The position numbers and the translations under genes were made by a program. Below, piece by piece: positions 19,081 to 27,996 of a stretch of DNA of 64,000 nt (position 1 is its first letter; every line of letters begins with the position of its first letter). This stretch comes from Croceitalea dokdonensis DOKDO 023 (lineage in GTDB: Bacteria; Bacteroidota; Bacteroidia; Flavobacteriales; Flavobacteriaceae), in contig NZ_LDJX01000007.1 of NCBI RefSeq assembly GCF_001306415.1, positions 124,001 through 188,000 on the forward strand, written 5' to 3'. Under the pieces are notes generated by a model. The model saw only the letters and a program-made list of their open reading frames with translations. It was not told the origin of the DNA and made no database searches.

Positions 19081-19821
19081 TTAGAGCGATACAAAGAAGG
19101 ATAGTTTGTAAAAATCGTTGGGTGCAAAACGATCGTTTTCGTCTGCGAGGTTACCCCCAAAAGAGAATCTTAATCCAGCATTTCCTTTTTGGAATTGAAC
19201 GTAAGGGCCAAACCATACGTAACCATCTGCACGGTCTAAGCTGCCACCACCATTAACCTCACCTCCGGAAAGGTATAATTCTTCAAAATGGGCCCCAATG
19301 GAAAAGAAGTCAGAAGCTTTATACCCAAGATTTAACCAATAGTGCACATAATTATTGGTGGCGTTACCCGCTTCTGTATTGTCCCTTAATGCTGCGTAGT
19401 ACCCAGCATATAACTGGCCCTCTAGTTTTTCGGTTCCTAGATTGACGGTCAAATTGGGCACAATGCCGTCTCCAATGATACCCGGTTGTGCTGCTCCACT
19501 GGAAAGTAAGCTCCCCATGGTGAATCCAAGCTGCGGGTTAATATCAAACGCACCCACTGTTTTGTTGTAACCAATACCAAATTCGGTCCATTGTCCCCAT
19601 GCAGATCCTGTACCGGCCCCCCATTGTATTCCGTAACTGGTTAGGGCATCCGTATCGCTCAAAGCATAGGACACGGCCATCATCGGGTTAAAACCAAAAA
19701 ATGCATCGTGATTTAAACTTAAACCTACACTTACCTTATCTTCTAATTGGTCCTCTTGTGCTAATGCGGAACACATAAATAGGCCCGAAGCGATTGCTGC
19801 AAATACTGTTTGTTTTTTCAT
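19081..19821 (-). CDS. Outer-membrane beta-barrel protein
   Basis: The 246-residue protein has a signal peptide (MKKQTVFAAIASGLFMCSALAQ) and a body of amphipathic beta strands rich in Gly, Tyr, Phe and Asn (WTEFGIGYNKTVGAFDI, YVHYWLNLGYKASDFFSIG), ending in the aromatic strand YKLSFFVSL, as outer-membrane barrels do. It resembles small putative porins often found near ammonium-transporter genes in flavobacteria; glnK-amtB is the next operon here, on the same strand. A porin for a small nitrogen compound is a guess only. Confidence 0.8.
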   Translation of the reverse strand: MKKQTVFAAIASGLFMCSALAQEDQLEDKVSVGLSLNHDAFFGFNPMMAVSYALSDTDALTSYGIQWGAGTGSAWGQWTEFGIGYNKTVGAFDINPQLGFTMGSLLSSGAAQPGIIGDGIVPNLTVNLGTEKLEGQLYAGYYAALRDNTEAGNATNNYVHYWLNLGYKASDFFSIGAHFEELYLSGGEVNGGGSLDRADGYVWFGPYVQFQKGNAGLRFSFGGNLADENDRFAPNDFYKLSFFVSL

Positions 19822-21232
19822 AAAATTACATTTAAGTTAATTAGTCTTTAGATATCCTGAACACAAAACTTTCCTATAAATGATTACTTAATGAATATTA
19901 AAATTCATTAAATAATATTTAATAAATATTGGTTTTCTGTATAAAAATATCTGTATTTAGGTTTTTTTAATGAACATTTCAAAAGTAGTGTTCCCCATTT
20001 TTTTTATCAAAAGAAAGGGCCATTTAGCACTCATATTTATGACTTTCTTAATGGAACGATACTTGAAATGTCGCCTATGGATTCTATAGATAAAATAATG
20101 GGAATTCTACAAAGCACACTTATAAACTTTGTTGTCGGCTTGTTATATTTACTGCTAGATAGCTGGATTCTCATGATAAATGTAACAGAGGTCTAGTTTG
20201 GAATCTGCACAAACTTTTTTTGATTTTGTAACATATGTGTTTAGGTTGACTCGTATCTCCCTAGCTTAGGATACAACCTTTGGCTTCCTTCTTATTTTTT
20301 TGCAGGTGTCAAAAGCAATTTATGATACTCTAGTTATTGGGCTCGTGTCAAGTCAGGATGATAATTCCTCCAGAAAGATAATACTGGTAGCGACCTAGTT
20401 ATTACATAAACTTACTTTGTAGGGGTTGCAAAATGTTCGCATAGGAGTGCTATCCTATGGGAGTGTATCTAGCATTTTCCAAAGACCTTACGGATTTAAG
20501 GAGTTTTAGTAGAATTTTCAAGGTATAACTTACCATATCGGTAACTAAAAGAGCTATTTCCTTAACGAGTTAGAAATGCCTGCCTATAAACCATGGCCCG
20601 TAAGTAAGGGACAGGGGAAAGAGCGAAATGTTATTTAGAGCTAAAGGCCAATTGAGGATGGATATTGATTTTAGAGAAAATCCACTACGGTGTGGACATG
20701 CCGGAAAGAACCCACGACAAAAAAGCACACAAAAAATTGAGAATATGTAGTAGGGAGTTTATGTCTGGCCTAATTCCTAGCACACAACAGATGGTGCCAT
20801 TGTTGGGTAATCTAGGGGTGTTTTAGTTACTATGCTTATTAAAGGTCATCGCAATCTCTCGGAATTAAAATGTATGTAATGGTTGTTGGGTAAAGTGGGT
20901 CAACAGCGGGATTAATATAAAAACAGTGAAAAAAGAGTATTCAACCTTGGTTAAAGGTCGTGAGTTTTCCTTTGGGTTCCTGTTCCGCCTGTAACCTCAA
21001 AAAACCAGTATCCAAGGATTCATGTTCTAGAGATACACCACTCTTGCAATGATTTCAAAGTACCCACAAAAGGATGTCTTGATAACAAAGAGATGATTAT
21101 CGGGTCTTTACCGGATAACGCATACAGCATATTTAGTTAGGATCTAACAGCTAGTCAAAAGCGATAGCCATACCGCTTGATGTTGGGTTTGCTTTGCGTG
21201 AATAAGTTAAGAGGAAACTCTTAAAAAGTAAC
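19822..21232. other. 1.4-kb region without a recognisable gene
   Basis: The first 150 bases are very AT-rich and presumably hold the promoter of the barrel gene at 19081-19821. From about 20000 on, base composition resembles coding DNA, yet stops occur often in all six frames and I find no frame longer than about 60 codons. The only notable items are a 32-codon hydrophobic frame at 20098-20196 (plus) and a CATAGGA/TCCTATG hairpin at 20440-20459. It may be decayed sequence. No tRNA, riboswitch or repeat is recognised. Confidence 0.6.
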
Positions 21233-21265
21233 AAAACGGGGCGTTTGGCAAAACCCCCCGTTTTT
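21233..21265 (-). terminator. Terminator after amtB
   Basis: On the minus strand a 9-bp stem (AAAACGGGG with CCCCGTTTT) encloses a loop of about 14 bases and ends in T residues, directly after the amtB stop codon. Confidence 0.8.
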
Positions 21266-21267
21266 AG

Positions 21268-22524
21268 TTAATGTTGGTTCATCCTAAAATCTGCATAGGC
21301 GTCCATTCCATGTTCATGAATATCAAGGCCTTCTACCTCTTCTTCTTCTGATACACGCAGGCCAACGGTTTTCTTAATGGTAAAAAGAATGGCAAAACCT
21401 GTTATGCTGCAAAAGGTGGCTGCCGCGCCTATTCCTGCAAGTTGCACCAGAAGCTGATCTATACCGGCTTTTGCACCAAATATTCCAACGGCCAAGGTGC
21501 CCCAAATACCACAAATAAGGTGTACAGCAACAGCACCAACAGGGTCGTCTAATTTTAATTTATCGATTAAAGCTACCCCTAATACTATGATGACACCGGC
21601 GAAGAGACCAATAATGACAGCCTCGTTGGGTGACATAAGATCAGCGCCGGCCGTAATACCTACAAGACCGCCCAAAATACCGTTTAAGAACATGGTAAGA
21701 TCATAGTTTTTATACATGATGGTAGAGGTTATGAATGCGGATACCCCGCCTGCGGCCGCGGCCAAACAGGTGGTGACCAAGACCAATGATGTTCCCGCAG
21801 GGTCTGCAGACAAAACGGACCCACCATTAAATCCAAACCAGCCCAACCATAAAATTAGTACCCCGGCTGCTGCCAAAGGCAGGTTATGGCCGGGAATGGC
21901 CCTTGGTTTGCCATTTTCATCAAATTTGCCTTTGCGTGCCCCCAGCAAGTAAATAGCGATAAGTGCGGCCCAACCTCCGACGGAGTGGACCAATGTGGAT
22001 CCCGCAAAATCATAAAAACCTTCAGCCTCACCATAGGCCAAAGAAGACAAGAAACCACCGCCCCATTGCCAAGAACCAACAATAGGGTAGACAAGACCAA
22101 CGTATGCTAAAGTGAATATCATAAATCCGCCCAGTTTAACCCGTTCTGCTACAGCACCTGAGACAATGGTGGCCGCGGTGGCTGCAAACATCCCTTGAAA
22201 CAAAAAGTCTGTCCACCAGGTATAGCCACCATCAGCATATTCCGGGGTCATTCCATTTTCCGGAGCGGCTATCCCAAAGCCCGCAAATTTGAAAAATCCA
22301 GCATCGATATCCTCAAATCCTGGGTACATTAAATTAAATCCGCCAATATAGTAGAGCAAAAGCCCTACACAAATGATAAAGACATTTTTAAATAAAATAT
22401 TGACGGTGTTCTTTTGTCTCGTTAGTCCGATTTCCAAAAAAGAAAATCCCAAGTGCATAAAAAAGACGAGTGCAGTGCACATCATCATCCATACATTGTT
22501 TGCTGTAAATAATCCTGCTTCCAT
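21268..22524 (-). CDS. amtB: Ammonium transporter
   Basis: AmtB is an inner-membrane trimer that conducts ammonium. The 418 residues contain the 11-helix core without a cleaved signal. The pore twin histidines are H180 (STLVHSVGG) and H335 (AVHLICGIWG). The phenylalanine gate region is FQGMFAATAATIVSG, followed by the AERVK loop. The C-terminal tail after the last helix (GLRVSEEEE...HEHGMDAY) is where GlnK docks. It lies 30 bases after glnK in one operon and ends in a clear terminator. Confidence 0.97.
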   Translation of the reverse strand: MEAGLFTANNVWMMMCTALVFFMHLGFSFLEIGLTRQKNTVNILFKNVFIICVGLLLYYIGGFNLMYPGFEDIDAGFFKFAGFGIAAPENGMTPEYADGGYTWWTDFLFQGMFAATAATIVSGAVAERVKLGGFMIFTLAYVGLVYPIVGSWQWGGGFLSSLAYGEAEGFYDFAGSTLVHSVGGWAALIAIYLLGARKGKFDENGKPRAIPGHNLPLAAAGVLILWLGWFGFNGGSVLSADPAGTSLVLVTTCLAAAAGGVSAFITSTIMYKNYDLTMFLNGILGGLVGITAGADLMSPNEAVIIGLFAGVIIVLGVALIDKLKLDDPVGAVAVHLICGIWGTLAVGIFGAKAGIDQLLVQLAGIGAAATFCSITGFAILFTIKKTVGLRVSEEEEVEGLDIHEHGMDAYADFRMNQH

Positions 22525-22554
22525 AAAAAGTAAAATTGTTAGTTGGCTATGTTG

Positions 22555-22893
22555 TTAATTGATACCTGCGTGGCCGCTTTCCCCGGTGCGTATTCTATAG
22601 GCTTCGGTGATTTCCGATACAAATATTTTACCGTCACCCACATTACCCGTAGATGCAGTTTTGGTTAAGGTTTCAATGGTACGTTCCAAAAAATCATCAG
22701 AAACCACGATAACCAAGTACCTTCTTTGTATGTCTGTGGTGCTATAACTGATACCACGATATACATGTCCTTGTTTTTCGTTGCCAACCCCGGTAACGTC
22801 CCAGTAACTAAGGAAGTTAACCTCAATTGCGTGAAGTGCCTTCTTGACCTCATCGAATTTGGATTTTCGAATAATTGCCTCGACTTTTTTCAT
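22555..22893 (-). CDS. glnK: P-II nitrogen regulatory protein
   Basis: The 112-residue PII protein senses 2-oxoglutarate and ATP/ADP and blocks AmtB when ammonium is high. The T loop (GNEKQGHVYRGISYSTTD) keeps Tyr50 at the uridylylation position, and the B loop TGNVGDGKIF and C loop RIRTGE are present. The T loop sequence differs from the proteobacterial RGAEY form, as usual in Bacteroidetes. It is first in the operon with amtB, so glnK is preferred over glnB. No uridylyltransferase is in the window. Confidence 0.95.
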   Translation of the reverse strand: MKKVEAIIRKSKFDEVKKALHAIEVNFLSYWDVTGVGNEKQGHVYRGISYSTTDIQRRYLVIVVSDDFLERTIETLTKTASTGNVGDGKIFVSEITEAYRIRTGESGHAGIN

Positions 22894-22984
22894 ATTCCGA
22901 TTTGTTTAATAAAGCATCAAATATGAATAATGAAATTGATACACGCTATTTTACAGGGGGGTAAAACATGATTTTTATCATATT

Positions 22985-23014
22985 AAAAAAAACTACCCCT
23001 AAAATTTAGGGGTA
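22985..23014 (-). terminator. Terminator downstream of crcB
   Basis: The inverted repeat TACCCCTAAA/TTTAGGGGTA (22994-23014) is followed on the minus strand by a run of eight T at 22985-22992. It lies about 150 bases past the crcB stop. Confidence 0.75.
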
Positions 23015-23084
23015 CCTTAATGAAGACTTCAAAAAATAAAGAATTAGATTTTGGTAGATTGAATCTGCTTGTTTGAAAATTTGC

Positions 23085-23115
23085 AAAAACGCAACAATTT
23101 TATTGGATTGTTGCG
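23085..23115 (-). terminator. Second hairpin downstream of crcB
   Basis: An 8-bp stem (CGCAACAA with TTGTTGCG, 23090-23115) is followed on the minus strand by a short T run. It may be the first of two tandem terminators after crcB. Confidence 0.55.
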
Positions 23116-23159
23116 CATAATGTAACAATAGGGTTAAATAGATGGTGAATATATATTCT

Positions 23160-23528
23160 TTAGCCTCTTGCAAGCCAATGGCCAAAACCAAAAGCGGCAA
23201 GGCCAACGGCAATACTAAATACCGTGTACAGCACAAAATGAAGACTGTCACCCTGTTTTAATATGGCATTATTTTCATAAATGAAGGTGGAAAAAGTTGT
23301 AAAACCACCGCAAAAGCCCGTAGCCAGAAGGAGTGTTTGGTTATCACTTATAAGTCCCTCTTTCTTGGCCATGGCCATCAGGATTCCAATAAAAAAACAT
23401 CCTAGTATATTAACGGTAAAGGTACCTAGGTAAACATTGGAAAAAAGTGGATTAAGGTATTTGCTTAGAAGGAAACGACAAAGACTCCCAGCACCTCCGC
23501 CAAAAAACACCAAAAGCATCTGTTTCAT
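23160..23528 (-). CDS. crcB: Fluoride efflux channel CrcB (Fluc)
   Basis: The 122-residue protein has four membrane helices and the Fluc signatures GGGAGSLCRF, GTFTVNILGCF (the conserved pore Asn) and GFCGGFTTFSTF (the Phe-box and Na-binding region). Fluc proteins form antiparallel dimers that export fluoride. A 59-residue membrane-protein gene ends 16 bases upstream, so the two probably form an operon. I see no fluoride riboswitch in the leader. Confidence 0.95.
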   Translation of the reverse strand: MKQMLLVFFGGGAGSLCRFLLSKYLNPLFSNVYLGTFTVNILGCFFIGILMAMAKKEGLISDNQTLLLATGFCGGFTTFSTFIYENNAILKQGDSLHFVLYTVFSIAVGLAAFGFGHWLARG

Positions 23529-23544
23529 ACCTTAAAGGTACAAA

Positions 23545-23724
23545 CTAAACTGCTTTTTTGAATTCTCCGTTCTTAAAGTCCTGGGCAAATAGTTTTGGAA
23601 CGGCATTTGGGGATAAATGCTGTACTGGTTTTTCATTTTTGGCTTTTACCCCATTTACGCTAAAGATGAGCAAGAGCACATTCAACACAACCAGACCCGA
23701 TAAAATGCTTAAAAAAACTATCAT
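23545..23724 (-). CDS. Small single-pass membrane protein (59 residues)
   Basis: An ATG at 23724 opens a 59-codon frame with one hydrophobic helix (FLSILSGLVVLNVLLLIF, residues 4-21). A hydrophilic tail follows (KAKNEKPVQHLSP...) and ends DFKNGEFKKAV. A TAnnTTTG -7 element (TACTTTTG, minus strand, 23742-23749) lies 18 bases in front, and crcB begins 16 bases after the stop. Composition and context support a real gene. It resembles the 27-residue peptide encoded at 39634-39717 over the helix. The function is unknown. Confidence 0.72.
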   Translation of the reverse strand: MIVFLSILSGLVVLNVLLLIFSVNGVKAKNEKPVQHLSPNAVPKLFAQDFKNGEFKKAV

Positions 23725-23741
23725 TGGTTATTATTACGGTA

Positions 23742-23749
23742 CAAAAGTA
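23742..23749 (-). promoter_or_regulatory. Candidate -7 element for the small membrane protein-crcB operon
   Basis: The minus-strand sequence TACTTTTG matches TAnnTTTG and lies 18 bases upstream of the ATG at 23724. No clear -33 TTG is seen. Confidence 0.45.
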
Positions 23750-23829
23750 CACCTTTTCCTATGTTATACGAGAGAAAGCTATATATTGTTGTGAAGCGGT
23801 TGATTTTTGTGGTGTATCCAAAAAAAACG

Positions 23830-24021
23830 TTAATTTTTCATTAACCACTTAATGCCAACAAGGAATATTACAAATATGATAAACCAAATGAGCACCCATT
23901 TTACCCCTTTATAATTTTTTGCATGTAAGCGGCTGTCCTTTCGGTAGAGAAAAACCATTGCCGAGACAAAAACTACTACAAAAAGCAATGCAAAGATGAG
24001 CTGTCCGGTAGAGAACGACAT
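23830..24021 (-). CDS. Small membrane protein with two helices
   Basis: The ATG at 24021 is preferred over a TTG seven codons upstream, giving 63 residues. Two hydrophobic helices (QLIFALLFVVVFVSAMVFLY and VKWVLIWFIIFVIFLVGIKWL) flank a basic loop (RKDSRLHAKNYKG). This two-helix architecture is common among small conserved flavobacterial membrane proteins. No function can be assigned. It is divergent from the MazG-like gene at 24064. Confidence 0.72.
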   Translation of the reverse strand: MSFSTGQLIFALLFVVVFVSAMVFLYRKDSRLHAKNYKGVKWVLIWFIIFVIFLVGIKWLMKN

Positions 24022-24063
24022 AAGTTTTCTATTTTTGGACAAAGCTAATGTTATCCAAACGAA

Positions 24064-24450
24064 ATGAAAAATAAACTAAAGGCCGTTGGCGATTTTCACA
24101 AAGCCTTTGGGCTTGGTATTGCGGATTCCCCAAGAGCGGATTTGGGAACCAAAAAAAATATGCTCCGTTTTAATTTGATGGATGAGGAAAATAGAGAGTA
24201 TTTAGAGGCTGCTCAAAACAATGATTTAGTAGAAGTAGCAGATGCCCTGGGAGATATGCTCTATATTTTATGCGGCACCATCCTAGAGCATGGCATGCAG
24301 CATAAAATAGAAGAAGTCTTTACTGAGATACAATCCAGTAATATGAGCAAACTTGGCGCGGATGGAAAACCGATCTACCGTGAAGATGGCAAGGTGTTAA
24401 AAGGCCCCAATTACTTTACACCTAACATAAAAAAGATACTGCATCAATAG
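24064..24450 (+). CDS. MazG-like nucleotide pyrophosphohydrolase
   Basis: The 128-residue all-alpha NTP-pyrophosphatase fold is shown by the metal-binding EEnrE and ExxD motifs in MDEENREYLEAA and LVEVADALGDMLYILCG. The C-terminal MSKLGADGKPIYREDGKVLKGPNYF matches the HisE/MazG-like group found alone in Bacteroidetes and phages. Such enzymes hydrolyse nucleoside triphosphates or related compounds to monophosphates. It is not a HisE fused or linked to histidine genes here, so a house-cleaning role is more likely. Confidence 0.87.
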   Translation: MKNKLKAVGDFHKAFGLGIADSPRADLGTKKNMLRFNLMDEENREYLEAAQNNDLVEVADALGDMLYILCGTILEHGMQHKIEEVFTEIQSSNMSKLGADGKPIYREDGKVLKGPNYFTPNIKKILHQ

Positions 24451-24596
24451 GGTGTGGGATTACAGTTTTAAAAAGCCCGCCACAACACTGGTGCCTTAGG
24501 GGGTAAGCACGCGTTTGGCTTCAACGTCATTTAACCAAGGTGCGGCAAAAATATGCGGCGTTACAAATGAAATTAATAACGTATACAGTCTACGGT

Positions 24597-25661
24597 TTAC
24601 ACCTTAAAACGCCAACCAAATTTATCCTCAGAGCGGTTGTATTGGATGTCCGTTATTTGCTTTTTAAGTGATGTTGCATAACTATGCTGTAGTTCTGGCA
24701 AATCATAATCCACCCCTTGGAAGCCGAAGGTAGTTATGGGTGAAATAACCGCAGCGGTGCCTGCTCCAAACATTTCTTTTAGCGAGCCATTTTGGGCAGC
24801 TTCTACGACCTCGGTGACACTTATCTTTCTTATTTCAGTGGTAATTCCTTGGTCTTGTGCAAGGGTCAGAATACTTTTTCTGGTGATACCATCAAGAATC
24901 CTATCGCTTACGGGAGCGGTAATTAAGGTATCATTGATTCTCACGAATATATTCATGGCACCAGCTTCCTCAATAAACTCGTGCGTATTGTCATCCGTCC
25001 AAATAACTTGGTTGTACCCTTTGGCTATGGCCAATTGTGTTGGGTAAAATTGCCCGGCGTAATTTCCGCCTGCTTTGGCATAGCCTGTGCCGCCATTGGC
25101 GGAGCGGGAATAGGTTTCTTCTATTAACACCTTCACCTTCCCGGAAAAATAAGGTCCAGATGGGGCAAAACAAACCATAAACTTATAGGCATCCGCAGGT
25201 GACGCATGAAATCCCTTTCCAGAAGCGAACATAAATGGTCTTATGTAAAGGGAGCTGCCAGCTGTGGTGGGAACCCAATCCTTTTCCAACCGCAATAAGG
25301 TGGTTAACCCGTCTATAAAATGACTTTCTGGAATTTCTGGTATGGCCAATCTTTTGGCCGATATATTAAATCTTTTGTGGTTGTCCAAGGGTCTAAACAA
25401 CCAAATTTGGCCATTGGAGTCCTTGTAGGCCTTCATTCCCTCAAATATGGACTGGCCGTAATGAAAGATTTTGGAAGCTGGGTCCAAGGTGATGGGTTGG
25501 TATGGGGTGATTATTGGTGTTTCCCATGCCCCGTCCTTATAATCACAGACTAACATATGGTCACTATAGACGCTGCCAAATGCCAAGTTGTTGAAATCTA
25601 CTTCAGTTATTTTTGAGACAGGGGCCCGTTCTATCCGTATTTCTTCCTTAATCGCTTTCAT
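24597..25661 (-). CDS. ilvE: Branched-chain amino-acid aminotransferase
   Basis: This class IV PLP enzyme interconverts leucine, isoleucine and valine with their 2-oxo acids. Lys196 in GTGYAKAGGNYAG binds PLP. FHYGQSIFEGMKAY, YIRPFMFASG and EEAGAMNIFV are the usual active-site stretches. The ATG at 25661 fits the family start (MKAIKEEIRIE) better than a TTG 15 bases upstream. At 354 residues it is of the longer bacterial/eukaryotic type. Valine breakdown through isobutyryl-CoA could link it to icmF, but the genes are not adjacent. Confidence 0.95.
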   Translation of the reverse strand: MKAIKEEIRIERAPVSKITEVDFNNLAFGSVYSDHMLVCDYKDGAWETPIITPYQPITLDPASKIFHYGQSIFEGMKAYKDSNGQIWLFRPLDNHKRFNISAKRLAIPEIPESHFIDGLTTLLRLEKDWVPTTAGSSLYIRPFMFASGKGFHASPADAYKFMVCFAPSGPYFSGKVKVLIEETYSRSANGGTGYAKAGGNYAGQFYPTQLAIAKGYNQVIWTDDNTHEFIEEAGAMNIFVRINDTLITAPVSDRILDGITRKSILTLAQDQGITTEIRKISVTEVVEAAQNGSLKEMFGAGTAAVISPITTFGFQGVDYDLPELQHSYATSLKKQITDIQYNRSEDKFGWRFKV

Positions 25662-25766
25662 ATTACATTTTAACAAAGAATAAAATTAGCTATTTCTAAG
25701 AAGTTCTGATTGTTTTCTTACTTTTAAATGCTCAAAAAGGATGATAAAATTTGATTTTTTTTAGAT

Positions 25767-26231
25767 ATGAAAATTTTTAACAAATTAGTTATTGGATTGA
25801 TGATGATTGGGAGTATTACCCTGCAGGCCCAGGATATGGCCGGGTATGCACCATACGGAAAAAGTTTTACGGCCACTGATGTAAAGACTGGAGAGCTATA
25901 TGAACATTTAACGGCATCGGATACCACGGTGACACAACTAAGCGGCACCATTAAAGAGGTATGCAAAGCAAAAGGCTGTTGGATAAAGGTAGATTTGGCC
26001 AATGGCAACGAAGTTTTTGTCAAGTTTAAGGACTATGGATTCTTCGTTCCCACGGATACGGGCGTAAGCCATGTTATCATGAACGGTTTAGCCTTTGTGG
26101 AAGAAATGTCGGTAGATGAACAGCGCCATTACGCTGAGGATGAAGGGGCAAGCAAGGAAGAGTTGGAAAAAATTACGTCACCCAAAAAGACCTTACGTTT
26201 TGAAGCTGATGGGGTTTTGATTAAAAGGTAA
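25767..26231 (+). CDS. DUF4920 exported protein
   Basis: A signal peptide (about residues 1-21, ending LQAQ) is followed by a DUF4920 domain: a beta-rich OB-like fold with SGTIKEVCKAKGCWIKVDLANG, FVKFKDYGFFVP and GLAFVEEMSVDEQRHYAEDEG. The paired Cys in EVCKAKGCW are conserved in the family. The function is unknown; a periplasmic metal- or redox-linked role has been suggested by the cysteines only. mnmD begins one base after the stop, so the two are one transcription unit. Confidence 0.88.
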   Translation: MKIFNKLVIGLMMIGSITLQAQDMAGYAPYGKSFTATDVKTGELYEHLTASDTTVTQLSGTIKEVCKAKGCWIKVDLANGNEVFVKFKDYGFFVPTDTGVSHVIMNGLAFVEEMSVDEQRHYAEDEGASKEELEKITSPKKTLRFEADGVLIKR

Positions 26232-26232
26232 G

Positions 26233-26901
26233 TTGAAAAGACGCATCATTAGGACCTCCGATGGTTCCAATACCATCCAGATAGAGGATTGGAACGAGCA
26301 GTATCATTCTAAGCATGGGGCGGTACAAGAAGCCTACCATGTATTTATAAAACACGGGCTCTATCATCTTAATTTAGATGCACTCAAGATTTTAGAGATA
26401 GGATTTGGTACAGGACTTAATTCCCTTATCACCTTAATAGAATCCAACAAGCTAAACAGAAAAGTCTACTATACCGGTGTGGAGAAATATCCAATAGACG
26501 TAGGGTTAATCAAAGACCTGGATTACATTGGGGCATTGGACGCTGCACCTTACAAAGAACAACATTATTTGATGCACCAGTGTCATTGGAATGCCCCTGT
26601 TGAAATATCGCCACAGTTTGTCTTACGCAAACAGCAAAAAGATTTCTTGGATATCACGGACAAATTGGCATATCACCTGATATATTTTGATGCATTTGGC
26701 GCTAGGGTGCAGCCAGAACTTTGGACGGTGCCCGTTTTTAAAATAATGTTTGAGGCCTTGGTCGCCGGTGGCGTTTTGGTCACCTATTCGGCAAAAGGCA
26801 GTGTAAGAAGGGCCATGCTAGAAGTGGGGTTCCAGGTAGAGCGTTTGGCCGGTCCGCCTGGTAAACGGGAAATGCTACGTGCCACTAAAATCAATAGCTG
26901 A
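26233..26901 (+). CDS. mnmD: tRNA mnm5s2U34 methyltransferase, MnmD-type
   Basis: The protein corresponds to the methyltransferase domain of MnmC as a stand-alone enzyme. It should methylate 5-aminomethyl-2-thiouridine at the tRNA wobble base. SAM-binding motif I is EIGFGTGLNS, and YFDAFGARVQPELWT holds the catalytic Asp region; the end RLAGPPGKREMLRA is typical. Translation probably starts at TTG, one base after the DUF4920 stop, since the family start (KRRIIRTSDGS) fits. There is no FAD oxidase domain, as in other MnmD proteins. Confidence 0.9.
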   Translation: MKRRIIRTSDGSNTIQIEDWNEQYHSKHGAVQEAYHVFIKHGLYHLNLDALKILEIGFGTGLNSLITLIESNKLNRKVYYTGVEKYPIDVGLIKDLDYIGALDAAPYKEQHYLMHQCHWNAPVEISPQFVLRKQQKDFLDITDKLAYHLIYFDAFGARVQPELWTVPVFKIMFEALVAGGVLVTYSAKGSVRRAMLEVGFQVERLAGPPGKREMLRATKINS

Positions 26902-27033
26902 CCAGTCCTAAATGGTTGGGTGGGATACCTAAAGGACTTAAAGCTTTGCTAAAGATCAAACAATACTGTTAAACCTTCTTTAAGACTTCGTAATCAGTGT
27001 TTTAAATCAGTTACTTTTGAACAAAATGTAATG

Positions 27034-27996
27034 ATGAAAAAGGTGTTGATTACTGGGGCTACCGGACTTATAGGTAGTGAGATTGTTGCAGAACTGCGTT
27101 CGCAGGACATAGAGGTCCACTACCTAAGCACAAGTAGGGACAAGATTAAGGCAACCGCTGGTTATACCGGTTTCTATTGGAACCCTGCGAAGGGTGAAAT
27201 TGACGATGCATGCTTTAACGGAGTTACGCACATCATTAATTTAGCTGGTGCCACCATTGCGAAACGGTGGACGGAAGCTTACAAAAAAGAAGTGTTGAAC
27301 AGCCGTGTAGATAGTTTAAGAACATTACACACAGCAATTAAGGCCTTAAAAGGGCATACTATAAAATCTTTTGTGGCAGCTTCAGCAATTGGACTTTATC
27401 CCAATTCCCTTAGTACCTTGTACACAGAAAATTACTCCGGTGAGGCAGATGATAGTTTTTTAGGGGATGTGGTCGCGGCATGGGAAAGGGAAATAGACAG
27501 TTTTAAACAGTTTAGTTTTAGTGTGGCGCGCATCCGTATAGGACTTGTATTATCCACAAACGGAGGCGCTTTGCCAGAAATGGCAAAACCCATGAAGCTT
27601 TATGCAGGCGCAGCTTTTGGCTCGGGCGAACAATGGCAGTCATGGATTCATATTAAGGATTTGGCCCGTATGTTTATCTATGTGGCAGATAAAGCCCTTG
27701 AAGGCATATACAACGGCGTAGGTCCAAACCCAGTAACCAATACCAAGCTCACTACAGAGCTCGCAAAAGTATTGGATAAACCACTGCTTTTGCCTAATGT
27801 ACCGGAATTTGCAATGAAAATGGTCCTTGGGGAAATGGCCTATTTGCTGTTTACCAGTCAAAGGGTAAGCAGCCGTAAAATAGAGAAAATGGGTTTCCAC
27901 TTTACCTATATCAATATCTGTAAGGCACTTGAGGCCCTTTATGCAAAAGAAACGGTGAAAAACACCTCAGCTGCCGCTAAAAAAGAATACGCTTAA
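27034..27996 (+). CDS. TIGR01777 family NAD(P)-dependent epimerase
   Basis: This extended-SDR protein has the Rossmann motif LITGATGLIG at residues 4-13. The TIGR01777 signatures NLAGATIAKRWT, AASAIGLYP, VARIRIGLVLS and WIHIKDLARMF are present, with a DUF1731 C-terminal part (FAMKMVLGE, LTSQRV-like FTSQRVSSRKI). The second ATG of an ATGATG pair is taken as start. Members are called YfcH or SulA-like epimerases; the sugar substrate, if any, is unknown. It stands alone on the strand. Confidence 0.9.
   Translation: MKKVLITGATGLIGSEIVAELRSQDIEVHYLSTSRDKIKATAGYTGFYWNPAKGEIDDACFNGVTHIINLAGATIAKRWTEAYKKEVLNSRVDSLRTLHTAIKALKGHTIKSFVAASAIGLYPNSLSTLYTENYSGEADDSFLGDVVAAWEREIDSFKQFSFSVARIRIGLVLSTNGGALPEMAKPMKLYAGAAFGSGEQWQSWIHIKDLARMFIYVADKALEGIYNGVGPNPVTNTKLTTELAKVLDKPLLLPNVPEFAMKMVLGEMAYLLFTSQRVSSRKIEKMGFHFTYINICKALEALYAKETVKNTSAAAKKEYA

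Noticed and set aside
20098-20196. 32-codon hydrophobic frame as a gene
   Set aside because: No promoter, no homologous partner in the window and no conserved neighbour; kept only as a remark within the gene-free region.
23529-23760. Fluoride riboswitch before crcB
   Set aside because: The leader holds a small gene and no sequence resembling the conserved crcB RNA motif.
23558-23794. 78-codon plus-strand open frame
   Set aside because: It lies opposite the better-supported 59-residue membrane protein gene, which has a promoter and operon context.
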